In this document: piece after piece, positions 46,636-59,838 of the stretch
How the letters are laid out: the number at the start of each line of letters is the position of its first letter
Position numbering within the stretch: position 1 is the stretch's first letter
Assembly: GCF_000003815.2 (NCBI RefSeq)
Contig: NC_049981.1
Coordinates: 19,054,625-19,118,624 of the forward strand
Direction: 5' to 3'
Source: Branchiostoma floridae
Taxonomy: Eukaryota > Chordata > Leptocardii > Amphioxiformes > Branchiostomatidae
DNA length: 64,000 bases
Position numbers and translations under genes: made by a program
Notes under the pieces: generated by a model
Told to the model about the DNA's origin: nothing
Seen by the model: the letters and a program-made list of their open reading frames with translations, nothing else
The model's database searches: none

Positions 46636-49194
46636 AATTCTCCAAACTGTTCTAAGTACATGACGTGTATAGGAAGATTTTGGGCATACATTTACATTTT
46701 TGTGTATCCGCTAACCTTGCTGCAATCCAATTATGTGCAGTTCTAGGTCAGGGAAAATCATAATGGTTAGAAAGTACTGAACCTTGTACGTAACCTCTTA
46801 TTGATCTGCAAATATAAACCTTTGCTGTAAATCTGGCAGCCAACTTGTCAAATTAACCAATCTCATTGCAATATGTTATCAATAAAAACACCACACTCTT
46901 TGACTCGTCGCCAGTCTTCTAATTATCTGGTATTGATCAGCCAAATCTTCAATGATGAACGAATATACTGAGCACATTTGCTTCACACCAGCCAACTTAG
47001 AATGTTCTGCTCACTTTTCCTAAATTAAATGTCCACCCTCCCAAATCAAAACCATCATTATATATTTTCTATTTCAGCAATTAAAGAAAATAAACCTCTT
47101 CCAACAGTTGTCTTAAATACATGTAGCATTCTTAAATTAATCATTTACTATTGTGCTGGAATCACATATCAAGCTGCTCTTTCAAATTTCAAAGTGTCCC
47201 TTGTACCAGGCTAGGGTGGCTATGCCTGGCTGATTCCACAAACTCAGCCCATTGCTTTCAAATGCTACCATGGATTTTCACTCAACCTTGGTGACCTCAG
47301 TTTCCAAATTTAAGATGGCTTTTTGTCAGAAGGGTGACATGAATAAAAACACAATAACTTTTCAGTCCTTGCCTTGACATTTTTATGGTAAAATTGAACA
47401 TCTATGTATCAAACTATACTGCAGAGCTGTGTCCAGGGCCCACCGCTGCATCCCAGCAATGGAAATTTCACTGTTGGTCAATATTTCATAGCTGGTCCAA
47501 AAAATCTGAACGTCATGACGTGAAACTGGTGAAATGTATTTTCTTCGGCTTAGAATGACAGATTTAACAAGAGAAGCAATGAGTAGATTGAATAGCAAAT
47601 ATTAAAGCCTGAGACAGCTCCACACTTCTTTTCCTATCTATAAGCAGTGTTAAATAGTGGCTAGCTGGGAGATTAAAGGGAGATCAACCTATCATCGCCA
47701 CCATAATGGTTTGTTCCTCTCCCCAGCTCATGTGACAAGACCACATTAGTGATAATGAGTGTATAAAATGCCACTGATGCTGACAGCTACACTGGCCTCC
47801 TGCCAACCCAACCCAAACCCTATAATAAGTCCCAGGGGAATAGCAGGTTGGATAGATGCCAGCTAGGCAAGGGACACACTACACATCTCTGTCATCTGTT
47901 CTTGATAATAGATCACGACTGCCCCAGCCTTAATTTTTTTTTTCCATCCCACTCATTGTTTGGAAGTTCATGCTGTTCATTTTGTTGTCTTAACAGTCTT
48001 GACAGACCTAAAAGTCGGTCATGATAACGGCTATTTTATTTCTTAAATACCCCCTAAATACCCTCTATTTGGTAGCAAACTGGTACTGTAGACCTGTCAT
48101 ACTTTCCCTATATCAGACCACAGATCATGCCCATATACCTTTCAATACCCCTGATATTGTCAGTCATTTTTCTCATTTTTCTCTTCAGTGTTTCTGTAGA
48201 AAGGTTGCCTCAGTCCAATCCCTGATAAAATCTGACTGTGATAGAATATCCTGGAGGAGTCATGGCAGCCTTCTCTCAGGCCACATTAAGTTTGGGGATT
48301 ATAGAAAGAAATTATCTGTATTTCAATGTTTTAGTGAAAACTCTTGTAGTCAAAATGCTATTTCATAAATTTCATTACAAAAATACTAAGCAACAATGAT
48401 TCAGTGCACTACTTTTCCCTGTAGGAAGGAGGTACATTGTGACCAGCTATACAATTTGATATATGGTTATCAACATATCATTATATGTCCTAAAAGGTAT
48501 CATATATTGCTGTGGTAAGACCTTTCCAATCAATTGTAAATGTAATACATCGCCAGCAATGAGTGTGGTCCGGACTGATGCCAAGCTGCCTAACTAGTAA
48601 AACCAGCACGTGTGAAATCAATTTTCATACACGGCATTTGTTACTGTGATAATGCTTTTAACTGTATGAATTGTAACAATGATACCATGCTGATTTGCAA
48701 TGCTTGAACCAAGACTCTGGAAAAAACAGTACAGGAAAATATCAAGGTAGGCATTAGCATATGGATGTTGACCATTCTTTTTACAATATTCTGATTTCTA
48801 TTGCATGGTGTAATGTTAAATGTGTAAAATCCAGAAAGCCAAAAGACCAAGTCCTAGCTTGCACTATACGGTATATACCTGTATACTATTAATCATCTAC
48901 ACTGTGTGCACACAGACGTCCAATTCGGGTAAACCCTGTTTCGTGACTGAAGGCTAGCGAACATATACATAAGTTATGTGCTTGAAGAAATAAACCAACA
49001 GGCTAATGTTGCTTTTTCGGGTCAGTAGAATCTGCCCTATGGGATATTACACCTTCTTTGGCCTTGCGAACTCAGTGAAAAGGATCAAACAGTTGACTGT
49101 TGGGGATATGATAAATATTAAAGTTCTACTCATTCTGGTGAAGATGCCTTAATCAAGGTAAAAATAAATACATGTATAATTCCATAGCCTTTTT
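46636..49194. other. Long non-coding stretch
   Basis: No repeat family or exon was recognised. The 47640-47830 part is less AT-rich. ORFs at 47383-47598, 48021-48368 and 48641-48850 lack supporting features. Confidence 0.35.
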
Positions 49195-49490
49195 CGGGCT
49201 GCAGGGGCAGTGGGCTGCAGCCGACCGATGATGATGATGAGGGGCAGTGGGTTGTTATTCCCCGTGTCTTTGGCACAATATCGGAGACAAAACCATCCCT
49301 CTTCCTTCCACCACCTTTTACCTCCTTAACCGAAGTCAGGCACCCATTTACACCTGGGTGGAGTGAGAAAAGCTGTGTGAAGTGCCTTTCCTTGGAACTT
49401 AACATCTTGCCGGGAATGCCAGGGATCATACCCATGACCAGTCGATCTCACATCCCCCAGCTAGCCACTTGGCCATTAACTTTCACTTTA
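49195..49490 (-). mobile_element. SINE family C copy, minus strand, fullest copy
   Basis: On the minus strand it reads GGCCAAGTGGCTAGCTGGG (A-box region), a B-box-like GGTATGATCCCTGG, GGAAAGGCACTTCACACAG, TTTCTCACTCCACCCAGGTG, GTAAATGGGTGCCTGACTTC, GGAGGTAAAAGGTGGTGG, and ends near a (CAT)n-type tail beside TCGGTCGGCTGCAG. The minus ORF 49130-49435 lies on it. Confidence 0.8.
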
Positions 49491-52400
49491 AGGTGGAAAC
49501 TGAGAGTTAGATACTCTTCTGCTGACTTTGGTGCACCGAAAGTTATACATGTCATCTTCTCGTCAGCATGAGCTGGAATCCTTTTTACAATTTGGGAGGG
49601 TAGTTTATTTTGAACTAGCTCCTTTGACAGCTTTCATAGCTAACATTTACAAACTGTATATATATAGACTCCCACACCTCAAATCACATCCAAATGTACT
49701 TTGCAATCAAGGTATTTTTCGAAGTTTTATACAAACCCTGACAGGATATAAATATCTTAACTTCTTTGACTGAATGGAGCACTAAGCCAAATTAGTCCGG
49801 ATTGTTATGACTACCATAGGAGAACTATAACCCTTATGATAAAGCACCGGGTAGATAGAAAGTGTGATCTTAAGTTTCTGTCTTAATGAGAAATGTCATT
49901 AGCCACAATACAAATTTCCCCTAAAGTTTTACTGATTCAGCTTTCAATCAGTTTGCTAATACACATACTGTAAACTGTTGTATCATAACTGGTATTTTCA
50001 GACTTGCGACATGTGTAAGTGAGTACAAGGTTTACATAACCGGGCATAGATTATGTAAATGTTTATGTTATTTGCATAACCAAGCTATTTCATGGAGGCA
50101 TGAGGCCTTCAAACCCTTGTTTTGGAACTGTAGGGACATCAGCAAGGATTCATTCCAGCAAAATATTTCTCAATTTAGCAATGTAATGATTAGTACAATG
50201 GTAAGTCTAATTGTTATCCATTTAACTTAAAATAAATCATACTACAGTTTTCTACAGCTCGTTAGTTCAATGCAAATCCACGTCTTTAGACTCAGTACAA
50301 CATTGAAGGAGTCATCATTTGCAACATATATTGCCCTCAATTTTGCAAACACAATGATTTGTTGCTCTATACCCAAACCCACTTACCAACAATTAACATT
50401 GAGAAATAATAGGAATTAGCTCCACCCATAGTACATGTACCTTCACTGTCAAGCATTCAAAATTACTTTCATTGCCACTTTGTTTACTTTCTGTCAAGCT
50501 TGATTTTTCTTTGCCACTACTTCACGGTACTTGCTTAAACAGGCAGTTCTATACTATTTGTGGGGTAACTAAATGAACGAAGTCATTAAAAAATTGACAT
50601 CTCCACCACCTTTTCTGTTGAAATATGTATGAAAAGACTACTTTGAACTCATTTGGAAACTTTGCACTTTCTTACTTTTCCATTCTGACTTTTAGTTCAT
50701 GTACAAAACACATTGTAAAAAATGTATTATGGGCAACTTTTATGTATTTATGTAATTCTTATCCAACAATCTATTACTTAACCTAGACCCTGACCTTTTT
50801 AACCTACCCTGACCCCAGTTACTGTTGCACCAGCTGGTTATCTCTTCTTGAACAGATTTACGAAGTAAGGTCTGGAATAAACTTATTCATTTATTTATCT
50901 ATTCATTGCTTTTCCCAAGCTCAACCGCCCGTATTTGTATACCACACATGCACACATCTACAATAAACTGTAATAAACAACACAAAAATCTACAGGTATC
51001 TATAGAAACTACATAAAACCAACACCATCAAACAGTCTCTTATGTAGGGTGTCAAGATGACAATAATGTTTCCAAAACCAGCTACTGAAGCAATAGCTCA
51101 ATGACGCAAGCCACAAAGCCACAAAAGAGTACATCAGTTTTCCGCTCTTGGCGTCGAAGGTGTCGACATTACAAAAAGCAAGCTATTGTTAGTAGACCTG
51201 GTTTCAGACATCAGGATTGTATAGGCATCATGATAGGCTACACAGATCCTCTGTTACATGCCAGACTGTTCTTGATTATGTATGCAAGATGTCAAGTATT
51301 ACCATAAATCTTGCCAACTTTAAACAGTTGTGCATTATGCATGATTGGAAATTTGATGTCATTGGGGAAAATAAACAGAAGATATCATTGCTATGGCAAG
51401 ACGTTGTCAGTTAAAGAATTAATTCTGTCACTAAAACTATACAATAGAGGAAATTTTGGCCCAAGGCCAAAGTTCACGTAACATACCTGAATGAAGGATT
51501 ATGTATTCAGTTATATTCCACTACTGGAAAGCCAAGTCTGCCTTGTCATATTGTCCATGACAGTATCATAAAAGCCTGGGTTGGATGAAAATCATAATAT
51601 CTCCATCAATACTTGGCAGAACGGGCTGAAAGAACAGTTCTATGCCATTATGCATAAGTGTCTCTTCATAATGGCATAATCCATTAAAAGACCCTGGCTT
51701 TATCTGTTAAAGAACCCTGGCTTAGATTGATGTACAAGATAACTTTTCCAACAAGAAAATCTTTCCAAAACGTGTTGGCTGCCTATATGCATTCATGTAT
51801 GCCAAATTAATAGCACAGTTATTTGGCTACAGTTTCTGATACATGCAAAGGAGTACCTGTTCTAGTAACTCTATATGTTATGCTATACCTCAGAATTTTT
51901 TAATGAAGTTAATGGAGCCATTACAGTTAAAGAAACAAAACCTAAAATGCACAGCACCTGAACTGACTTCTGTTCTGCATATCAATTGTACGGATCTACA
52001 TATTGTGAAGGTTTGCTTTAAAGGTCAACTGGCCAATAAAATACTGCGCAGTAGGTGCAACAATTTTTCAAGGTGGCTGTTATGTTGCTTTTCTTTGTCC
52101 AAGCACTTTGTCAGCATGCTAAGAGAACATTTCCTATTAATTCTTTACAACTTGGTTTTTGCCAGGAATACATACTACAACATGTCTAGTGATTATGTGA
52201 TCAGCGCAGTTTTATGAAGATATATCATGACCTTGAGCCAAGCTTAAGCAAACAGACGACCTGTTATAACCTACAATGGCATATGTTATAGTCTAGTCTA
52301 ATCTGTGAGTGCCACTATCAGTTGAGTCAAAGGGACATACCCGTACTTCTATACAAGGGCATTTGGAATTGTGTTCTACGTTGGACTATTTTCCGAATAC

Positions 52401-52934
52401 TTAACCATCAAGAATCCTGTCTATAATGGACATCTGTCTACTGTGACCAATATTTCAAATCCCTTCAGTGTTCATCATTGACAGGTTTGAATATATTTGT
52501 GTTTTTTTCCATATTGACTCTAAAAATGGAAAAGGAACAAGGAAATGCCTTTAAGACAGCAGTTACGACCCTAAAGACTAGCTGGAGTTTCCCAAACCAG
52601 TTCCATTGTCTTTCCTATGCCTACTTTCCAAAGAAACATGCTGAATTAGAACAGTCAACATTTCAGCACTAAGGACAGTTCTTTTACCTAGAATTACAGA
52701 CAAGGACTAATCTATTCGTGTACCATTGGTCTTAAGCAAATATTAGCTCAAAAATGTATATCTGAAGAAATCGATTATAGCAAACATTTCAAAATATTAC
52801 ATGCACAATTTTCAGTTGATAACACATTTGAGTTAAATGTGAAAAGGCACTTGACATCACTTCTTCGTTCAGACACTGCTGTTTTAGTAGCAGATTTGTA
52901 CAGGAAGGGATTGCTAGCCCTCCCTTTAAAGAAA
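49491..52934. other. Long non-coding stretch
   Basis: A TTATTCATTTATTTATCTATTC tail-like segment (in parts) near 50882-50910 may mark the end of an old retroelement. The hairpin at 51641-51678 is annotated separately. No exon is called; ORF 51843-52217 has no supporting features. Confidence 0.35.
51641..51678. repeat. Inverted repeat, 12-bp perfect stem, 14-base loop
   Basis: TATGCCATTATG (51641-51652) and CATAATGGCATA (51667-51678) are exact complements. Two ACCCTGGCTT words follow within 55 bases. Confidence 0.8.
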
Positions 52935-53106
52935 TTTTAATGAATTAGAGGCATGTCCTCAAAATACAGGATCCAATTTGACTCCCATTCCCAACAGATG
53001 AGTGCAGCCAGAATACCCAACCCAGGATTGAACTGAGGTCTCCCATCCACCAAATGATGGAGCAGAATTGTGAGATTGCTACCAGTTGAGCTACAAGGAC
53101 ATCCCC
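52935..53106 (-). mobile_element. SINE family A head, minus strand, body truncated
   Basis: The minus strand gives GGGGATGTCCTTGTAGCTC, AACTGGTAGC (A box) and CTCAGTTCAATCCTGGG (B box). The body blocks with AGCAAGGAAAC are not visible downstream, so only the head and part of the middle remain. Confidence 0.7.
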
Positions 53107-54289
53107 ATCACTTGACATGCTGCCCCTACAACAAAACAATTCACAGCATCAAATATTCTCTTGGATAATAGGACTTGCACATTTCCCATGGGACGATACA
53201 GAAATGTGAAACGGAACATCTTGGTCTGTATTACTGTTCAAGATCATTGGTGAGCACACTCAAGAACAGCCTGGAAGCCTTTAAACACTGCAACCAAGCA
53301 ATTTCACGGACTAGTCTATGAATTTCATAGATGAAAAATAGCATCATTTTAGGCTTTGTGTGTCTTGTTGTCTTTTTGGTCACACTTTTACATTTTGCAT
53401 GATATTCCAATTCAAAGTCAAGGATTATACAAATCTTATTTAGGCCGCACACAGTTGCAGTAAGGTTATAGCAAGATCTCTGTCTAGTAGAATGGGATGT
53501 TATGGACACTTTTATGATATCATAGCCAGGAAACATCCCAGTTAACTACAGCTGTGCTCCCATTTTCTCAAGATTGCACCAAGGTCATATGTATTCATCA
53601 CTCGGCAAGCACACCCTCATGGCAATACTTTGTAAGCAGCTTTTCATATGAATCAAGATTTTCCATCAACCATAACGGCTCGTTTCTTGCTAGGACAATG
53701 TTTTACAGCCTCCCTACAGAACACTAGAGACTACAATTTATCACACCTTTGAAACTACAGGAAAAAATGACAGCTTTGGTTATCTATCTAGTAGAATATA
53801 CGACTAATTCAAGAGTGTCTTAGATTTTATGGTTGATGCTGTCATTTAGGGGGAATTTCAAGTGATGGAAAATTCTTATTGTGACTTTGAGAATTTGTTA
53901 TAATTGTTTGCTATATTTTGTAGCTGAGAGTAGGGAAAAAGCTGTATGCTTGTACTTGTGTATTGTTTAGATGATATGGATGACGCCAAAACTGACGTGA
54001 GCATGCAAAGAAAAAAGTTGCAAAGAAAGGCATAGTCTTATTTGTTTATTTGACTCTTCATGGTACATTTGGCAGTATACAGCCACATTTGTAACAACTG
54101 GACACTGTGCAATGACTTTGAAAAAGGCTGTAAAGAGCAAAAACCAAAAAGAAGAGATACGGACAACACATAATAAATCCTGCAAATCCTGCCAACTTTA
54201 AAAGAAAACTTCTCTCAGGTATTCTCATTGTTCTATATTTGTACATGTGACTATACATGTATATCGCCCCAGGCAAAGGTAAAGCAGTC
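53107..54289. other. AT-rich non-coding sequence
   Basis: Nothing recognised; minus-strand ORFs at 53231-53536 and 53967-54291 lack supporting features. Confidence 0.35.
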
Positions 54290-54600
54290 ATTCATAACTT
54301 AGGTGAGATATCAAGTACCTAGTGGAAGGGTAATGTGGCTTTGCTACATTCTAAGCCAAGCGCACAAGGTTATTCCTACTTTTCTCAACAAGTGTGTTAG
54401 GTTCTTTTACATACAGAGGTCCCATGACTGAGCTAATGCCTAGAGCTCCCTCATGTACAAGGCTGCTGGAATTACACAATGTACATCCCAAACCAAAAGA
54501 ACGAATGCTTGCTTTTGGGTCCAAAGAATTTCATCCATGATGTGGAAAAGTAGTGAGGTTGCTTCCAGCTTGCAGACACGGCCCAGGTACGTAGTTATAC
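54290..54600 (-). mobile_element. SINE family B copy, minus strand
   Basis: On the minus strand it has TTGTACATGAGGGAGCTCTA, GACCTCTGTATGTAAAAGAAC, CTAACACACTTGTTGAG and GCAAAGCCACATTACCC, collinear with the 7.2 and 11.2 kb copies. The head end (near 54520-54600) is degenerate and its border uncertain. Confidence 0.65.
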
Positions 54601-57029
54601 TTTTTATGAAGACAATAAAGATCTAAAAGCGGAGATAGAGGCAACACTTTCTGAGAAGTCCACTGCACTTAAAAGAAAAATCAATGGCATGGCATAAATC
54701 AATAGAGATAAGGCTGTGAGGCCTTAAGGCTCGGAAAATCCTCCCGGACATGAATTTTTATCAGAAAGAAGCAATAAAGGTCTTTGGCAACAGTTCCAGT
54801 AAGTCTCTAATCTAGGAAGACTTACTTGTCATTGACAAGAGGTTTCCGTGACAAGGGAAGAATCAATAGACAAATGAAGGCATCACTGTCAGACTAGCTG
54901 TGTGTAAAATTGGTGGGAAAGTTCTTGAGCAAGGTAATTTACATATGCTCATTGCTTTATCTGTCAAATTGTCGGTTTATACATTGAGCAAAGGTTTCTA
55001 CACTCACAAGGAAAGAAACTTCAAGATAACATTCCCCATATAGTATTTTCTAAAAAGAATTCTGAAGCTTTGAAAATTCACTTATCTTGACATTGTACAG
55101 AGATGTTATGTAATTCAACAACACGCATGTACATGTACATGTACTTACAAGATGACAGAGACAGGAAGGTCACCTTGCCTTGCTCTTTCCTGTGCTGGCC
55201 ACTTTCCATGGCCAAAAATACAAAAGAAAGAAAGGAATCTGTGATGGATCTGAGGGAGAAGGCCAAGATTTGTATGAACAAAACATATGACCATTACTTG
55301 AATGCCAACAGCAATCCAATCTTATCATACAGTCTATCATTCATGGAGTGCAGTTGCCTTGCTTCAGGATGTTAAGTATTGGGCCATCAATCAAATAACA
55401 GCTGAATTCTGATACTGTTTCTGATGAATGACATATACTACAGGCCAGAATTATATTAACTGTATCTGTATCTACATGTACATGAATTGCTGGCATATCA
55501 CACTCCAGCTTCGCATGCAGCTGGTTATATTACACTGAATGACCTGTCACACCTAACCTTTGCACATCTACACTGTAGCTGTAAGCAATGCTTGAAGCTA
55601 TCTAATGAGGAAGCTCCTACAGAATTTGGTGGCAGCAAGTTCAACTCCACAATAGTTCATGGGAAAAACAAACTTGTATTTGTAAACACCTCAAGGGAAG
55701 TATGAGGCATTACTAGCACTGTTTCTGGTAAGTAAGAATCACAGGCCTACCAGGATGCTGTGCAAGGGTTTATTAATAATGGGATCCCTATATGCCAGTC
55801 TGAAGTGATGAATCATGATTGGACCTATTTTTCAACAAAATATTCTCTGCATTGTCAGTACCTGTACTTTTCTTACCTTTAACAAGAACAGATTATGTAA
55901 GAAATGTAGATTTGGATGTTTCCCGGTTCTTTTGCTGTCTAAGCTGTTTTCTCTCAAAATCAAATAAAAAATAGACGACACTAAACAGGCATATCTAGGT
56001 CAACAACTCTACTGGGTACCTGAGCTTTTGGTCATTAGCTCCTGTTTCCATCTGCTCCAAGTGTCTATAATTCCCAAAGTGACTATCAAGACACAAGTAT
56101 GATAAAGATATACATTGTATGTATGCATGCAAACATCGTATAGTACAAGGTTGAAATAAGCGCATTTACTAATTTACAATCATTATGGCAGAATAAACAT
56201 GCTATTACATACTTGCAAAGCATACTGTGGTCACCTGCAGCGCCAGTTCAGACTTATTGGGTATAATGGAAAAGACTGCATTTATAAACAGGTAACATTT
56301 GCTAGCAAATACATAATGCTTACATTCATATGATCTAGCCTAACATACTACTTCTCTGTCTCACTTTCATATATGGTGACCAGCCCCTCCAGCTCTGTCC
56401 TGCCACTTTCAAGTGTAATCAAACACCATGTGTATTAATACTAGTAGGCATAGTGACAACTGTCTGGTGTACATGTACAAGTAGATCATGTAGTACATGT
56501 ACTTCATTTATCTGGAAAGAAAGAGAAGAGGAGGAAGTAGAGCAAAAAAAATGAGTTTCCCTTCCATAAAGGTAAACATAATAACAACATGAAATATGAC
56601 AACTAAAGGTAAATTCATGGATAAATGTATCATCCATGAAAAAGACACTTTCACAGCTGAGAAATTCTACCATTCATCTATATAATTATGTAATTTGTCT
56701 AAAGTAATTTCAAGCTCAATGGCAGTTATCTTCCTTCCAACAGTCTGGTTGACCCCTGCCTTTTCCTTTCTAAAAAGCAATCCACCGCTTCCTGTGTTGC
56801 CTAGGTTCCTTATGTCTATGGTAATGAACCTGGATAAGTTAAAGGTCATAGCTGTGTAAATGGCACGGCGGTACTAACTTGTGATCATGAATAAAATCAG
56901 TCTGAAGCTGCTAAACATAATGAGACATGATAGGAATAAAGGTCAGGCCAATCTCAGGGGATGATGTGGAATAAGTTAACAAACATACCATCTTTGAAGC
57001 ATTACAATTGCAACGTTCGTTCAGACCCT
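54601..57029. other. AT-rich non-coding sequence
   Basis: It contains alternating CATGTACATGTAC at about 55127-55143 and again near 56470. No exon or repeat family was recognised. Confidence 0.35.
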
Positions 57030-57277
57030 TCAAGTGGCACATAGGGCGCAAGTTTCCTTGCTGTTTAGTAGTAGGGTAAATTTTTCGGGAAGGCTTGCTA
57101 TCCCTTTGCCTTTAATTTTTGTGCTCAAGGTACCTTCTCACACATAGGGCCCCCATCTTACCTCCCTTCCAAACGACGAGTCTAGCCCTAATGGAGATGC
57201 CCTTCCCAGGACTGAATCCTAAGTCTCCAAGTTACCAACTAATCAACTATGAGGTTGAGCCACCAGGACATCTCCTA
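57030..57277 (-). mobile_element. SINE family A copy, minus strand
   Basis: It shows GCAAGTTTCCTTGCTGTTTAG, in two parts, then TTGCTATCCCTTTGCC, GTGCTCAAGGTACC, CCAGGACTGAATCCTAAGTC (B-box region) and GGTTGAGCCACCAGGACATC (A-box region), in the same order as the 4.3 kb copy. Confidence 0.75.
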
Positions 57278-57651
57278 TTGCAACAGTAATTCATATTTCC
57301 TGTATTTTTGGAAGAAATGGGAAAATGGTGTCATAATCCAAAATCTGTTATTTTCCTGCGAAGTACTGTAACAGTAACAACCTCATCCCCTTGGGAGCAC
57401 TCTTTATGAAAAACAATAATAATGTGGACAAGTAAAAGATGGATGATTAAAAGTACTCTGCCCAGGGTCAGGTAAATGAAGGTTTAAAAACCCTAGAGGT
57501 TTCAGAGCAATGCTGTTTACATCAAAATAGAAGCCCAAGAAGCAATCAGGGGAAATACGGGTCTGGGCATCCACCTGTGTTCCCTTTCACCAGGGATGGG
57601 CCTTAATCACCTATTAAAGGCACTGCTTCAGTGACCTGTACTCTGAGCATC

Positions 57652-57751
57652 NNNNNNNNNNNNNNNNNNNNNNNNNNNNNNNNNNNNNNNNNNNNNNNNN
57701 NNNNNNNNNNNNNNNNNNNNNNNNNNNNNNNNNNNNNNNNNNNNNNNNNNN
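57652..57751. other. Assembly gap, 100 N
   Basis: Exactly 100 N, so the length is a placeholder. Confidence 0.99.
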
Positions 57752-58899
57752 TGTATGTTCTGTGTACATGCACGAGTACATGCTTAAGTCAAAACAAGAT
57801 GTCTCCAATGGCACACCTATCACACAAATATACATAGTAACTTTTAACTATAATTCAACTACTTCATTCTACCTCATTTATTTCTAGGCTCTTCTTGAAA
57901 AAGACATAAAACTGTGTATTTTGTTTAATACAGGAAATACCTCAATACAACTACATCATTCAGGAATGATATTCTACTCAAAGTATAGACTTTTGGTTGA
58001 AAGATCTTTACTTTAAATTCAATTTCGTCCGGTTGTCGCCCTGGAGGCAGGTGCATGGAAAATGGGCAATTTCCTCCATCCACATCCTGGCCTCATGCCT
58101 TTATCTCTCCTGACACCTTTTCTTATAATCCATCCTTCATGAATACTGACTGTACAATGTGCCATCAGACTACAACTCAGGCCTCTCTCTACACTTTCTT
58201 TACACGAAAAGCAGAGCGAGGGGCAAGATTGACTCTTCATAATGACTATGACAGTGACCCTTTCCCTTTAAAAACTGTAGAAGCTATGACTTCGATTCCG
58301 GCTGTGTTGCTCTGCCAACATTTGTGTGCAATCTATCAGAAATGTGTGCAGTCTGGGATGTTAAGCCATGGTCCACCATTCATGGTGCTTGTCAAAAAGA
58401 ACTATGAGAATTACCCTGTACAATGAACCTGTAAAAAAGTAGAAGAATAGCTCTTTGGTGAGTTAAACTAGATGAAAATCACTTGCACTTTTCTTTAATC
58501 AACTTTCATTACTCCATAATTCCATAATTCCATACGAACTTTCAGAGTCCATCTTAATGATACATCTCAATACTTTTTCTACGTTATAAATGTAGTAGGA
58601 TAAACCACATAAAACTACATGGTATGAATGATTGGACCCCTTCTATCAAATTCTGACCTATACCTTTAAACCCGATGTTACTGATACACACTGAAAAATT
58701 GCCTCAATTTACCAATGTAAGCTTATCTGTTGGAGAAAATCACTGATAAAAGCACTAAAGGCAATTGAACTGAAATACTATTATTCCGAAAGAATCCAAA
58801 ATTACGGCTGTTTCAGTGTGATAGTGATAAAAAAGGAATCAAACAGCATAGGGTAAAATCTATTGCTACATTTGCAAAAACACCAAAGAAGCAGATAAA
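57752..58899. other. Non-coding sequence after the gap
   Basis: ORFs 58055-58426 (+) and 58019-58240 (-) overlap on opposite strands with no family features. Nothing else recognised. Confidence 0.35.
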
Positions 58900-59010
58900 C
58901 AGTACCTTACTAATTATATGCACAGAACTGGAGGGCCCAAATTCAAACTCACTAGAGCTCTCATTAACAACTAACCAAATGCCAAATATCAAAACAATCT
59001 GCAAAGGCAT
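58900..59010 (-). repeat. Old partial copy of repeat family D
   Basis: The minus strand carries GATTGTTTTGATATTTGGCA, matching GATTGTTTTGATATTTGGTA near 36866. It continues with GAGAGCTCTAGTGAGTTTG and TTTGGGCCCTCCAG. The minus ORF 58813-59010 is on this repeat. Confidence 0.5.
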
Positions 59011-59738
59011 TTTACAAGTTTAACTGATCACAGACAACAAACTAAACAAGAAAACAAGGCAAAAAAATTGATTCACCTTCCTGCAAAGGTAAAAAAAAAA
59101 GCTTCTTTAACCTTTACCAAGCTGTTACTGAATTGCTTGTTTAAAAAAGACTAAATATCTAAAGACTGCACTTATTGAGATACTGGTAGTCCATAAAATT
59201 GTTATGATATGGACAGCAAAAAATTTCTGGGTTCAACCTATGGTGACATGACTTTGGACCAGATGGCAAATAAAATGTGTTATGTGTGGGGAGATACCAT
59301 ATTGAAGGGCTAAAGCTAGTTTGGTGTCATAGACTGAAATATTAGCTGATACATAAAGATACATAGACGTAAGTTGCTTTACGCACACAACATGCTTGAG
59401 TGAACTCTTCGTGAACATGTAGTAAATACTATTTTTAAAGTTCCGTTCCCCAAAAATCTGCTTTCGTAAGACTCAGGAGTGCAATAGAATGAGGGCTTAG
59501 TGTAACACCTCTGACACTTCAATCCTTTGAGTCTTGGAATGTGCAGAGGCCATCTATATTGTTATCTAAGCAATTAAGTCAAGGTCAAAGGCATTCTTCT
59601 CTGTGTCTGCCTTGTGCACAATGAGCACCATATATCCACTGCCAATGGGACTTACATGTATTACTGTGCATTCTGTAGGACCTGGTACCTCAGTAGTAAT
59701 AAACATTGCAGGGACAGAAAGCCGCCAACTCATTATGT
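59011..59738. other. AT-rich non-coding sequence
   Basis: Nothing recognised up to the gap. Confidence 0.35.
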
Positions 59739-59838
59739 NNNNNNNNNNNNNNNNNNNNNNNNNNNNNNNNNNNNNNNNNNNNNNNNNNNNNNNNNNNNNN
59801 NNNNNNNNNNNNNNNNNNNNNNNNNNNNNNNNNNNNNN
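59739..59838. other. Assembly gap, 100 N
   Basis: Exactly 100 N. The ORFs that appear to span it are artefacts of translating N. Confidence 0.99.
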
